From NCBI GenBank assembly GCA_035399845.1, contig DAOPJV010000017.1:31213-95212 (forward strand): a stretch of DNA of 64,000 nucleotides. The letters run 5' to 3'. Shown here piece after piece: positions 43,735 through 52,231 of the stretch (within the stretch, counting starts at the first letter, position 1; every line of letters begins with the position of its first letter). The stretch comes from ECT2AJA-110-A sp035399845. Lineage in GTDB: Bacteria; Planctomycetota; Phycisphaerae; UBA1845; UTPLA1. A program made the translations under genes and the position numbers. Under the pieces are notes generated by a model. That model saw only the letters and a program-made list of their open reading frames with translations. It was not told the DNA's origin and searched no databases.

Positions 43735-44399
43735 TTGGATTCCACCCAGCTTTCGCTGCCGTCGGACCAGTGGTCCTTCTTCCAGATCGGGGCGTCGGTC
43801 TTCACGGCGTCCACGATGTACTGAATCGCCTCGAAGGCGCCGGATCGATGTGCCGCCGTCACGACGACGGCGATCGCCGCCTCGCCGAGCGGCACGCGGC
43901 CCACACGATGCGTGATCGCCGCGTCCTGGATCGGGAACTTCTCGCCGGCCCTGCGGCGGATCGCCTTCATCTGTTCGACGGCCATCTCTTCGTAGGCCGA
44001 ATAGTCCAGGGCCGTCAGCTCCGCGTCGCCGTTCATTTCCGTCCGGACACTCCCGACGAACGTGACTGTGGCGCCGGCGTCGAATGAGCCCATTTCGGCG
44101 CTGAGCGCCTCGAGATCAATCGGGTCCTTCGTCAGGCTGACCCTTGGCGCCTCGGCGCCTCCGGCGACGGGTGGAATGACCGCGACTTCGTCCCGATCGC
44201 GGAGAATGCGATCCAGGGCGACATACTCCCGATTGACGGCGAGCCGTACGCCGACGGCCTGGCCGAGATCGGGGTAGTTCTCCGCGATGACGCCCGCAAT
44301 CTGGCCGAGCGACGTGTTGTCTTCGACATCCAGTGACAGGTCGGACGTCCCGGCCAGATCCCGGGCCGGGCCGAAGAATCGAATGTGAATCCGTGGCAT
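43731..44399 (-). CDS. Molybdopterin synthase, MoaD-MoaE fusion
   Basis: 222 residues. Residues 1-81 are MoaD (ubiquitin-like, MPRIHIRFFGPARDLAGTSD start) and end VIPPVAGG at Gly80-Gly81. Residues about 86-222 are MoaE: VTFVGSVRTEMNGDAELTAL, then the HRVGRVPLGEAAIAVVV motif, AHRSGAFEAIQYIVD, and PIWKKDHW with the active-site lysines. MoaD must normally have a free Gly-Gly end to carry the thiocarboxylate, so the fusion is expected to be cut after Gly81, as reported for the MoaX type. AGAGG precedes the ATG. It is the first gene of the moaDE/membrane/nth/selenoprotein operon. Confidence 0.88.
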   Translation of the reverse strand: MPRIHIRFFGPARDLAGTSDLSLDVEDNTSLGQIAGVIAENYPDLGQAVGVRLAVNREYVALDRILRDRDEVAVIPPVAGGAEAPRVSLTKDPIDLEALSAEMGSFDAGATVTFVGSVRTEMNGDAELTALDYSAYEEMAVEQMKAIRRRAGEKFPIQDAAITHRVGRVPLGEAAIAVVVTAAHRSGAFEAIQYIVDAVKTDAPIWKKDHWSDGSESWVESK

Positions 44400-44494
44400 G
44401 ATGTACCTCTTGATCGGGATTCTACGCCGAGGCGGCCCGTCGGCAACGTGGCCGAGAGTCGCAACGCGGGCCCGTTATGGTAGGATTCGCCTCC

Positions 44495-45283
44495 ATGGAC
44501 GCCTCTCGCCCCGTCTCGAAACTTGATATCGCCAGGAACTGGCTCCCGCGCTACACGGGCATGGCCATCGACGAATTTGGCGACTATGTCCTGCTCACGA
44601 ACTTCAGCAACTATGTCCAGCGCTTTTGTGAGCAGTTCGGCTGCGACATCCAGGGTGTCGGTCGGCCAATGCAGGCGGCGACGAACAGCGCGGGGCTGAC
44701 CATCGTCAACTTCGGCATCGGCTCACCCAACGCCGCGATCATCATGGACCTGCTGACGGCCCGCGCGCCGGAGGGCGTGCTCTTTCTCGGCAAATGCGGC
44801 GGTCTGAAGGCGACAACGGAAATCGGTCACTTCATCCTGCCGATCGCCGCGATTCGTGGTGAGGGAACCAGCGATGACTACTTCCCGCCGGAAGTCCCGG
44901 CGCTGCCCTCGTTCAAGCTGCACAAGTTCGTGTCGGACAAGATCATCCAGCACGGTCTCGAATACAGAACCGGCGTGATCTTCACGACGAACCGGCGCGT
45001 GTGGGAGCACGACCAGGCGTTCAAGGAACGACTGACGAACGCGACGGCGATCGGCATCGACATGGAGACGGCGACGGTCTTCATAGTCGGCCACAAGAAT
45101 GAAATTTCACGCGGCGCCTTGCTGCTTGTGTCCGACGTGCCGATCACACCCGAGGGCGTCAAGACAGAGGAAAGCGACGCCCAGGTCACAAAGCAGTGGT
45201 CGAATCTTCACCTGCAGATCGGGATCGAGGCGATGACGCACATCGGTTCCCACGGAGAGGCGATCAGGCACTTCCAGTATTGA
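44495..45283 (+). CDS. amn: AMP nucleosidase (short form)
   Basis: 262 residues. The phosphorylase-superfamily fold is shown by VLFLGKCGGLKATTEIGHFI near residue 100 and by IGIDMETATVFIVGHKNE, the base-binding Met-Glu-Thr segment. Sequence such as RYTGMAIDEFGDYVLLTNFS and the absence of the long E. coli N-terminal domain place it in the short AMP nucleosidase group, which splits AMP to adenine and ribose 5-phosphate. Start at 44495 (MDASRPVSKLDIARNW); another ATG lies 18 nt upstream. Divergent from moaDE. Confidence 0.85.
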   Translation: MDASRPVSKLDIARNWLPRYTGMAIDEFGDYVLLTNFSNYVQRFCEQFGCDIQGVGRPMQAATNSAGLTIVNFGIGSPNAAIIMDLLTARAPEGVLFLGKCGGLKATTEIGHFILPIAAIRGEGTSDDYFPPEVPALPSFKLHKFVSDKIIQHGLEYRTGVIFTTNRRVWEHDQAFKERLTNATAIGIDMETATVFIVGHKNEISRGALLLVSDVPITPEGVKTEESDAQVTKQWSNLHLQIGIEAMTHIGSHGEAIRHFQY

Positions 45284-45346
45284 CGCCGCCGGACAGGTGT
45301 CCGGCCGGATGATCGTCGCCTGATTCAACGGATTGGACTGCGACTT

Positions 45347-46891
45347 ATGGCGAACCGCGGCGATCGTTTCGTGATTCCGATCCTCATCGCCGTCTGCATT
45401 TTTTTCTCCGTTCCAATGCTCGGCGGATGGGCCGTTCTCACGCCGGACTCATTCGGCTACCTGGAGATGGCGCGTTCCATCGCAACGGACGCTGGATTCC
45501 CCGCCAATCGACAGACACTGCCACCCGGATTCGCCATTCTGTTCGCGCCGCTCATGTGGATGGGGGATGCGCCGCTGTTTGCGATTCGGTTCCTGCTCGT
45601 GGCGGGCTGGGCGACCGCCGCAATCCTGACTTTTGTCTATTATCGCCGGACCCTGGGCCGCCGCTGGGCGTTTGTCGCGGGGCTGATCGTCGCGACAAGC
45701 CCCGCGTTTCTGACGCAGACGATGACGGTCCTGTCGGAACTGTTGTTCGTGCCGCTCGTCCTGGGGACGCTGCTCGCAATGCGTTCCTGGCGAGACGTCG
45801 CGGCGCCATCGGCATGGCGCGTGTTCCTGTGCGGAGCGCTGGCCGCCGCCGCCATTCTCGTGCGGACGATGGGCGTCGTTCTGATTCCGATCGGGATCGC
45901 GTCCCTGCTGGCGAGACGCGGCGTCCACTGGCGCCGGCGGGCCTCGATGCTGGCGATCTTCCTTGTCGCTCCTGTTGTTCTGCAGTCCGCCTGGAGCTGG
46001 CGCAACGCCGGATATGATCGTGGTTACGGCTATGGCGACATCCTCACGCGGCCCCGACATGGCGAGTCACCCGGCGCCGGCGTGATCGCGCTGCAGTTCG
46101 AGCGGCTGCTGCATTTCGGTCCGGAGCGACTCGGCACGATTCAGGCGGCGGTTATTCCGAATCGGATCGGCTGGCGATTGTTTCAGCCGCCGCTGTCGTT
46201 GTGGTCTCGATGGATCGTTGGCGGTGGTCTGCTGCTGATTTGCGCCGTCAGCGCCATCCGACGACGAGAGGAAGGCGCCATCTTTGTCCTGCTGCTCTTC
46301 GCGCTGCTGGCGATCTGGCCCTGGAACGAGGGCCCGCGATTCGCGCTGCCGATGGTTCCGATCATGGTGGGCGAGTGTTTGCGGAGCCTCATCGGCGTTC
46401 ATCGGACGCGGGAAGACCAGGCGGACAACGCGACACGCGGCCGCGGCCGGTTCGTTCTGGCGACGTCCATCGTCGCCGCCGTCCTCCTGTCGCAACTCGC
46501 GGAAGATCGTCTGCTCATTCGCGCATCGGCGGATCGTGGCGCCAAGGAAGGCGGGCGCATCGCCTCCATGCGTTCGCTGGGCGCCAGGATTTCCGAACTC
46601 GATCACGACGACGCGCCGCTCGCGTGCGTGGCGCCGAATGAGAGCTACGCCAAGACGCTCGTGATTGGGGCGGCGTATTTTTCGAAATTGACAATCGATA
46701 CATACATCGATGTGCACGCCGACGACAGCGTTCAATGGGCCGATCTTGCCGCGTTCGATGTCCTGACCGTGACATCATTGGGTAAATCCGCGCCGGGGCG
46801 GCGCGTTTTATTGCCCGCATTCGATACCGACGAACGGCAGTTGATCCTCATCCGCAGAAGTCGGGGCGGTCCAACCTCCGATGCGAATTAA
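45347..46891 (+). CDS. GT-C type membrane glycosyltransferase (GT39/PMT-like)
   Basis: 514 residues with about nine to ten transmembrane helices. After the first helix comes LTPDSFGYLEMARSIATDAG, the acidic first periplasmic loop of GT-C enzymes (dolichyl- or polyprenyl-phosphate sugar users). Loops contain YYRRTLGRRWAFVAG and WNEGPRFALPMVPIMVGECL. A soluble C-terminal domain follows (from about 360). The likely role is transfer of a sugar from a lipid carrier to envelope glycans or proteins, but the acceptor is unknown. Promoter not evident; 63 bp downstream of amn. Confidence 0.8.
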   Translation: MANRGDRFVIPILIAVCIFFSVPMLGGWAVLTPDSFGYLEMARSIATDAGFPANRQTLPPGFAILFAPLMWMGDAPLFAIRFLLVAGWATAAILTFVYYRRTLGRRWAFVAGLIVATSPAFLTQTMTVLSELLFVPLVLGTLLAMRSWRDVAAPSAWRVFLCGALAAAAILVRTMGVVLIPIGIASLLARRGVHWRRRASMLAIFLVAPVVLQSAWSWRNAGYDRGYGYGDILTRPRHGESPGAGVIALQFERLLHFGPERLGTIQAAVIPNRIGWRLFQPPLSLWSRWIVGGGLLLICAVSAIRRREEGAIFVLLLFALLAIWPWNEGPRFALPMVPIMVGECLRSLIGVHRTREDQADNATRGRGRFVLATSIVAAVLLSQLAEDRLLIRASADRGAKEGGRIASMRSLGARISELDHDDAPLACVAPNESYAKTLVIGAAYFSKLTIDTYIDVHADDSVQWADLAAFDVLTVTSLGKSAPGRRVLLPAFDTDERQLILIRRSRGGPTSDAN

Positions 46892-47061
46892 GATTGGTGT
46901 CTAAATTGCGGCGCCCCGTGCGGACTCGCTTGCAGTTGGGGCGTGCGCAGGTGGGGACTATTCACCCAATGTTCCCGGTTCTCGGTCACTGACTCGCGTC
47001 GTCGTGCGATAGACGATGTCGTCTGCAATCTGGCACGCGATTTGCAGTATCAATTCTGAAC

Positions 47062-47080
47062 GCCGAATCCCCTTCGGCGA
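47062..47080. other. Short hairpin upstream of the 36-residue gene
   Basis: CGCCGAA and TTCGGCG form a 7-bp stem with loop TCCCC, 36 nt before the small gene. It lacks a U-tract, so it could be a weak terminator for the upstream gene or part of the leader of the small gene. Confidence 0.35.
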
Positions 47081-47116
47081 ATCCGACCTTCCTCGCCACA
47101 TATAGGAGAACTTGGG

Positions 47117-47227
47117 ATGTTCGATCTTGGAAGCCTCTTTGAGGGTATTCAGAGTCTGTTTTCGCAGATCTTCGGATTCTACGGGGACATTCTGAATCTG
47201 ATCTTCGGCGGTCTGCTCGGAAGCTAG
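47117..47227 (+). CDS. 36-residue hydrophobic/amphipathic peptide
   Basis: A complete ATG-to-TAG frame with AGGAG 8 nt upstream encodes MFDLGSLFEGIQSLFSQIFG then FYGDILNLIFGGLLGS. Hydrophobic residues recur every three to four positions (F, L, I), with only four charged residues (two Asp in the first 23, one Glu, one Asp later by eye) and no Lys or Arg. This suggests an amphipathic helix that binds membrane, or that self-assembles. It stands alone, 225 bp after the GT-C gene. I know no matching family, and a gene this short could be a chance frame, but the ribosome binding site and composition speak for it. Confidence 0.55.
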   Translation: MFDLGSLFEGIQSLFSQIFGFYGDILNLIFGGLLGS

Positions 47228-47592
47228 ACCGTCGCGATATCACTCCATTGGCCAGGGATTCGGCCACTTTCCCACGGGCGTCGGTATCGCTTCTCGTCGG
47301 CCGCCGCGTTCATGAGCCCGATCGATGCGGCCAATCGGCGATACCCCCGGCGACGCCGGCGCCCGTGATTTCTCTCTCCCCTGAATATCAACGCGATTCG
47401 AATCTCGACGCCACGACGGCGACGGATCTTCGCGTCGCGTTTTCATGATGCGCGCACCAAACGTGATGACGTGAATGCATGAGGCGCGGACCAGCGGCGT
47501 CAAACGAGAAGCGGCGGGTCGGCGCTGGAATTTCCAGCGCCGCCCGCCGCTTCGCATCGTAGGAAGTCAGCCGCCCTTCGTTGATTCGCCGC
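47228..47592. other. Spacer between the small peptide gene and the Tyr-rich gene
   Basis: No supportable gene. It contains the large hairpin at 47508-47553 that ends the minus-strand Tyr-rich gene; the rest shows no recognisable signal. Confidence 0.4.
47508..47553 (-). terminator. Large hairpin terminator after the Tyr-rich protein gene
   Basis: GAAGCGGCGGG with CCCGCCGCTTC and CGGCGCTGGAA with TTCCAGCGCCG form a nearly continuous 20-bp stem interrupted by one bulge. It lies about 40 bp beyond the stop at 47593. The following T content on the minus strand is modest (CTCGTTTG). Confidence 0.65.
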
Positions 47593-47883
47593 TTAGTAGC
47601 AGAAGCCGCCGCGGTAGACCGTCGAGTAGCCGTAGCCATATCCATAGCCGTAGCCATACGACGGGCCGACGTACACGCCGACACCGTATCCGCGATAGCG
47701 CGGATAGACCGGCCGGTACACAGGTCGATAGACGGGGCGATACGCCGGTCGATACACGACGCGCGGTCCGCAGAAGCCGCCTCGATAACGATGCCCGGCC
47801 TCGGCCGCGGGGGTATTGAATGCGCCGAACGCGAACATGGCGAATGCGACGCCGAGAATGATGCTGAGTCGTCGAGCTTTCAT
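47593..47883 (-). CDS. Secreted Tyr/Arg/Gly-rich repeat protein
   Basis: 96 residues. Signal peptide MKARRLSIILGVAFAMFAFG ending near AEA. The mature part is repeats: YRPAYRPVYRPVYRPVYPRY followed by a run of GY dipeptides (SYGYGYGYGYGYS), bracketed by RGGFC at both ends (HRYRGGFCGPR and VYRGGFCY). The Tyr-rich composition recalls structural, cross-linkable or metal-binding surface proteins. No enzymatic motif. It is followed by a strong hairpin, so it is expressed alone. Confidence 0.75.
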   Translation of the reverse strand: MKARRLSIILGVAFAMFAFGAFNTPAAEAGHRYRGGFCGPRVVYRPAYRPVYRPVYRPVYPRYRGYGVGVYVGPSYGYGYGYGYGYSTVYRGGFCY

Positions 47884-48060
47884 CGAAATACTCCTTCGTC
47901 TTGCGACTTACAGTTCGCCGCAGCCATTGACTCAGCGAACGTTCAAGCCTTTCCCTCGGTCCGTTTGGTGACCGATCGGGGGGTAAGACACGGCTCGTTT
48001 GCAGGGGTTAGGAAAAGGGAGCCCCGTTTTTTCGGGCCTTAGGAGCAAGGGGCGGGGAAT

Positions 48061-48894
48061 TCACTGGGGCGTGGGCGTGGGGCCCGAAATTCCGCCAAAA
48101 AGGAGGGCGCCGAGGACGACGATTCCGAGGACGATGCGATAGACGGCGAACGGAATCAGTGAACGTTTGCGTACGTAGGACATGAACGCCGCGACAACGA
48201 CCAGCGCCACGACAAACGAAACGCTGAAGCCGAGGCCGAGGACCGCCATGCTGCCGTTCGTCAGTTCGTCGGCGTGCTTGACGAGCTTGACGAAGCCGGC
48301 GCCGCAGATCGTCGGGATGGCGATCAGGAAAGAGAATTCGGCGGCGGTCGACGCGGGCAGACCGACCATCAGTCCGCCCAGTATCGTTGCCATGGAGCGG
48401 CTGGTACCCGGGATGATGGCGAAGCATTGCGCGACACCGATGAGAAACGCCTGCCGGAGCGTCACGTCCTTCAGCGACGGTCCTTCCATTCGTCGATATC
48501 GCAACTCGATCAACACCATGACGACAGCGCCGAGGATCAACGTGATCGCGACAGTCACGGGGCCGTACAGATACTTCTCGACGATATCGTCGAAAGGAAG
48601 ACCAATGGCGGCCGCGGGAATCGTCGCGACGACAAGCTTCGCCAGCAGGTGATTGCTCCATCCTCCGATCGGCGCCGAAAACGTCTGTCGCCAGAGCTCG
48701 CGCCAGAAGTAGAGCACCACGGCGAGGATTGCGCCGATCTGGATGAAGAAGAGAAACGCGGGCCAGGGGGGCGATTCAGACGCGATATCCAGAACCGGCA
48801 TGGCGAGGAGCATGTGTCCCGTGCTGGAGACGGGGAGGAACTCCGTCAGTCCCTCGATTACGCCGAGGATCACAGCGCGGATGGCGTCAGACAC
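48061..48894 (-). CDS. uppP: Undecaprenyl-diphosphate phosphatase
   Basis: 277 residues, polytopic. The two UppP/BacA signatures are present: GVIEGLTEFLPVSSTGHMLL near the N-terminus and IPGTSRSMATI in the centre. It recycles undecaprenyl pyrophosphate for peptidoglycan and envelope glycan synthesis and confers bacitracin tolerance. Its ATG lies 8 nt inside the end of pgsA, so the two lipid genes are co-translated. Confidence 0.95.
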   Translation of the reverse strand: MSDAIRAVILGVIEGLTEFLPVSSTGHMLLAMPVLDIASESPPWPAFLFFIQIGAILAVVLYFWRELWRQTFSAPIGGWSNHLLAKLVVATIPAAAIGLPFDDIVEKYLYGPVTVAITLILGAVVMVLIELRYRRMEGPSLKDVTLRQAFLIGVAQCFAIIPGTSRSMATILGGLMVGLPASTAAEFSFLIAIPTICGAGFVKLVKHADELTNGSMAVLGLGFSVSFVVALVVVAAFMSYVRKRSLIPFAVYRIVLGIVVLGALLFGGISGPTPTPQ

Positions 48895-49498
48895 GCGTTT
48901 GCTCCGAGAGCGCGTCCTTGGACGCCATCAGGTAGGCGATGACGCTGACGATGGTGAAGAAGACCATAACGTGGATGAGAATCTGGCGACCCTGATGCAC
49001 CCAGCCGATGTCGGAAAGGCGTCCGAGACTCGTCAGGATCCAGCCGATCGTGATCGACTGGAGCAGCATCTTGATCTTGCCCCACCAGTTGGCGCCGTAG
49101 CTCTTTCCCTGCGATTCGCTGAAACCGCGGAGGCCTGACACGAGGAGTTCGCGGGCGATGATGATGATCACCATCCAGGCCTCCATGCCCGAGGCGGAGA
49201 CACCTTCCTTCGTGTTGAAGTTGCTGCCGAGGAACATGACGAACGCGCCGATGACAAGCACCTTGTCGACGAACGGATCCAGAATCCGGCCGAACGCCGT
49301 GATCTGGTTGTGCTTTCGCGCCAGATGTCCGTCCAGAATGTCTGAAAGGCCGGCGATCACGAACACGACGAACGCCGTATCCATGATCCAGATCTGCTCG
49401 CTCTGTCGCGCCCAGTCGAACACGCCGAGCAGGATCAGGAACCCGATCGACAGAAACAGGCGGGCCGTCGTAATCTGATTGGGAAGATTCATCCGCAT
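48887..49498 (-). CDS. pgsA: CDP-diacylglycerol-glycerol-3-phosphate 3-phosphatidyltransferase
   Basis: 203 residues with about five membrane helices. The CDP-alcohol phosphotransferase motif is complete: SDILDGHLARKHNQITAFGR then ILDPFVDK (D-x2-D-G-x2-A-R-x8-G-x3-D-x3-D). It makes phosphatidylglycerol phosphate, the first step to phosphatidylglycerol and cardiolipin. An alternative start is the Met 2 codons later. It overlaps uppP by 8 nt. Confidence 0.92.
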   Translation of the reverse strand: MRMNLPNQITTARLFLSIGFLILLGVFDWARQSEQIWIMDTAFVVFVIAGLSDILDGHLARKHNQITAFGRILDPFVDKVLVIGAFVMFLGSNFNTKEGVSASGMEAWMVIIIIARELLVSGLRGFSESQGKSYGANWWGKIKMLLQSITIGWILTSLGRLSDIGWVHQGRQILIHVMVFFTIVSVIAYLMASKDALSEQTRV

Positions 49499-49621
49499 GG
49501 GCGGGGGGCTTGTCGTCCTTCAGTTCGCCGTCAGGCGGTGTCTCGATTCGGAGCGCCGATACGCGGGGGATGCGTTATCCGATGCGTTCCGATCCGCGAC
49601 GCATCCTACCCGGATTGATCG

Positions 49622-50773
49622 TCAGAGGCCACTTCCCTGCCAGAAGTAGACGGCGGCGCCGAGTGCGCCGGCGGCGAACACAATCGCCATCAGAATCTTG
49701 ATCCAGCTCCACGGCCGATCGCCCTGCACTTCGCCCGTTCCCGCGTTCACGAACACCTGGTAGGGCTTGCCGTGATAGCGGTAGACCAGCGTCCAGACCG
49801 GCAGGAGCAGGTGCTTGAATGTGATGGCGTCGTACTGCGTGTCGATCGAGCTGATCCGCTGCTGGTCCCCGCCAATGGCGCGGCGGACGTCGCTCCTCAG
49901 CGCCGCGTCGGCGCGCTGTCGAGCCAGCGTGAACCCGTCGTCCAGTTCGACGTCGTAGGTCGACGCCAGATAGCCCGCCAGAAACGCCTGCTCGAACGGC
50001 CGGCAATGTTCGATGGGCCATGGCTCCAGCGCTTCAAGTCGCTGCGCCGGCCAGCCTGTCGCCGCAGGGATCGTGATATCGTCGAAGAACCGCTGATGGA
50101 CGCCGGATCGAAAGCTCCAGCGTGTTCGCGTTTCCATCCGGCGATCCTTCCCCGTGCCGACCCAGACCGTGTAGTTGTCGCCGCGCTGGCCGGACCAGTG
50201 CGTTGTTGTCATCGCGTCGTAGGTCCAGTAGGGCAGGTAGACGCCGTTGAATCTCCCGTGAACGCCGCGTCGCTTGAATTCGTTCGGCGCGAACCATCGG
50301 GACTTCACCCACGCCGCCAGGTTCGCCTGCGCCCGTCCTCGATCGACCCGGAAGGGCAGCACGCCATCGACCGGAATTCGATCCTCCGCCGTGTAGGCGT
50401 TTTCCACCTGGATCGCCGACCCGCAGTAGGCGCACTCGTCGCTGGCGAGTGTCCCCGTGAACTGGACACGACCCCCACAGTTGTCGCACGTGACTTCCTT
50501 TGCGTCAGTGACGGGCGCCTGCGCCCGCATGCGGCGCTCCGCCACGCGATTCAGCATCGCCGCGAAGTCCTGCTCCCGGACCGCCAGTTCGGCGTCGATC
50601 GCAATGACTTTGACGCCGCCGCAGTATTCGCACTTGAGCTGCTGGACGCCGACGTCGAATCGCAGGTCGGCGCCGCAGCCTTCGCAGGGAAAAATGCGGC
50701 CCTCGGAGGTCCGCGTTTCGGGAATCTCGTCGAAGGATTCGGGGGAGGGATTGCTGTCGTCGAGTGTCGTCAT
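49622..50773 (-). CDS. TFIIB-type zinc-ribbon protein with C-terminal membrane helix
   Basis: 383 residues. The N-terminus has two zinc ribbons: CEGCGADLRF with CEYCGG, and CDNCGGRV with CAYCGS. The middle has the VYLPYWTYDAMTTTHWSGQR and TLVYRYHGKPYQVFVNAGTG motifs of the family often annotated as a primosomal protein N'-like zinc-ribbon protein, though no helicase is present. One helix (ILMAIVFAAGALGAAVYFW) ends it. Function unknown. The upstream part of the open frame runs through tRNA-Tyr, so the start is the ATG at 50773. Confidence 0.85.
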   Translation of the reverse strand: MTTLDDSNPSPESFDEIPETRTSEGRIFPCEGCGADLRFDVGVQQLKCEYCGGVKVIAIDAELAVREQDFAAMLNRVAERRMRAQAPVTDAKEVTCDNCGGRVQFTGTLASDECAYCGSAIQVENAYTAEDRIPVDGVLPFRVDRGRAQANLAAWVKSRWFAPNEFKRRGVHGRFNGVYLPYWTYDAMTTTHWSGQRGDNYTVWVGTGKDRRMETRTRWSFRSGVHQRFFDDITIPAATGWPAQRLEALEPWPIEHCRPFEQAFLAGYLASTYDVELDDGFTLARQRADAALRSDVRRAIGGDQQRISSIDTQYDAITFKHLLLPVWTLVYRYHGKPYQVFVNAGTGEVQGDRPWSWIKILMAIVFAAGALGAAVYFWQGSGL

Positions 50774-50853
50774 GACACGGTTCCCCGGGGAGTTCGGCGC
50801 GTCGGCCGGAAAACCAAACAACCCGGCGAGTGGCCGGGTTGTCTGGGTTCCAC

Positions 50854-50935
50854 TGGGCGCGGCTGGATTCGAACCAGCGTAGGCAATGCCAACGGGTTTA
50901 CAGCCCGTCCCCTTTGGCCACTTGGGTACACGCCC
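50854..50935 (-). tRNA. tRNA-Tyr (GTA)
   Basis: 82 nt on the minus strand. Acceptor GGGCGTG/CGCGCCC (one G-T pair), discriminator A, no encoded CCA. The anticodon arm ACGGG CTGTAAA CCCGT gives GTA. A long class II variable arm (TGGCATTGCCTA) and the GGTTCGAATCC T arm are consistent with bacterial tRNA-Tyr. Confidence 0.95.
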
Positions 50936-51019
50936 CTTTGATTTCAGAGTCCCGTAGAATAGCCATGATGGGCGCTCCGTCAAGCGCCGCGGCGGGACCC
51001 TTGCATCGGCGGGGCATCC

Positions 51020-51343
51020 ATGCTCGATTCAGTCAAACTACCGCTCATATGCCTCATGATGGCGGCCGGCGGATGGCTGCTGCTGACCGCTCGACGCCAG
51101 CCTCGTGGCTCGGGGCCACATTGCATGGCGTGCGGCTACAACCTCTCCCACCTGAACAGTGCGCGTTGCCCCGAGTGCGGCGCGGCGCTCTCGCCGGAAA
51201 CGACTTCTGACGGCCCTCCGTCACAGTTTTCCTGGACCCGGTTCTGGATCGGCGCGGCGCTGGTCTTCCTGCCCGCCTGCTGGGTTGTGCTGGATTTTGG
51301 CCTGGCCCTGATGCGCATGCCGGCGCTCGGCGGCGCCCGCTAG
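51020..51343 (+). CDS. Small membrane protein with CxxCGYxL...CPECG zinc ribbon
   Basis: 107 residues. A helix at each end (LPLICLMMAAGGWLLL and FWIGAALVFLPACWVVLDFG) flanks a ribbon, CMACGYNLSHLNSARCPECG. The same ribbon pattern occurs in the two proteins at 61.8-62.7 kb. No catalytic motif; the function is unknown. It converges with rmlD. Confidence 0.7.
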   Translation: MLDSVKLPLICLMMAAGGWLLLTARRQPRGSGPHCMACGYNLSHLNSARCPECGAALSPETTSDGPPSQFSWTRFWIGAALVFLPACWVVLDFGLALMRMPALGGAR

Positions 51344-51346
51344 GGC

Positions 51347-52201
51347 CTATCCTGCGGCCTCAAGGTAGGCCGCGATCGCGTCCCGCCAGTGTCGGGGCCG
51401 ATGGCCGGTCAGGGCCTCGTAGCGAGAGAGATCGAGCACGGAATAGGCGGGGCGCCTGGCGGGTCTGGGGAACTCCGCCGTCGCACACGGTCGGATGGGC
51501 CGATCGACACCCGCCAGGGTCAGAATCTCCTTCGCAAACTCAAACCACGTGCATTCGCCGTCGTTCGTGACGTGGAAGGTTCCTGTGGCGCCGGCGTCGA
51601 TCAGGCGGAGGATGCCGTCGGCCAGATCCTCGGCGAAGGTCGGCGATCCCCGTTGATCGTCCACGACTTTGTCGAGCCGACCTTCCTGCGCCAGCGCGAG
51701 GATGGCCCTGGGGAAGCAGGGACCGTCATGGCCGAAGAGCCAGGCGGTTCGCACGATCGTCGGCGTCGGATGCGCCTCACACACGCGGCGCTCGCCGACG
51801 AGCTTGGTTCGACCGTAGGCGCTGAGTTGCTCAATGACGCCCGGCTCTGCGTCGACCGGAATCGGCGACGTCGCATTGCCCGGAAAAATGTAATCCGTCG
51901 AGATGTGGACGACGCCCGCGCCGACGGCCGCCGCCGCCGCCGCGACATTTCCGGCGCCGTCGCCGTTGATCCGCATGGCGACGGCTTCGTCCGTCTCACA
52001 TTGGTCCACCTGCGTGTAGGCGGCGCAGTTGACGACCCAGTCGGGGCGTTCCGCGCTTACCAATGTCGCGAGCGCGTCGGTCTGCGTGATGTCCACGTCC
52101 TCACGGTCCGTCCTGATGACGCGATCATCGACGCGGGCGGCGATCTGTCGCGCGAGGGCCGAGCCGAGGAGTCCGTTTGCGCCGGTCAGAAGAATCTTCA
52201 T
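51347..52201 (-). CDS. rmlD: dTDP-4-dehydrorhamnose reductase
   Basis: 284 residues. The Rossmann motif MKILLTGANGLLGSALARQI starts the protein, followed by CAAYTQVDQCETD, the STDYIFPG motif and the catalytic pair in LSAYGRTK. It makes dTDP-rhamnose for surface polysaccharide. rmlA, rmlB and rmlC are not adjacent. metF follows upstream on the same strand, 30 bp away. Confidence 0.9.
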   Translation of the reverse strand: MKILLTGANGLLGSALARQIAARVDDRVIRTDREDVDITQTDALATLVSAERPDWVVNCAAYTQVDQCETDEAVAMRINGDGAGNVAAAAAAVGAGVVHISTDYIFPGNATSPIPVDAEPGVIEQLSAYGRTKLVGERRVCEAHPTPTIVRTAWLFGHDGPCFPRAILALAQEGRLDKVVDDQRGSPTFAEDLADGILRLIDAGATGTFHVTNDGECTWFEFAKEILTLAGVDRPIRPCATAEFPRPARRPAYSVLDLSRYEALTGHRPRHWRDAIAAYLEAAG

Positions 52202-52231
52202 GTTGCTGTGAGCTCACGTCTGATGCGATGG

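Noticed and set aside
47700..47770. Tandem DNA repeats as a CRISPR or satellite array
   Set aside because: They are codon repeats (YRPVYRP) inside a gene with a signal peptide, without spacers.
50774..50983. N-terminal extension of the zinc-ribbon gene
   Set aside because: It contains the tRNA-Tyr gene, so it is not coding.
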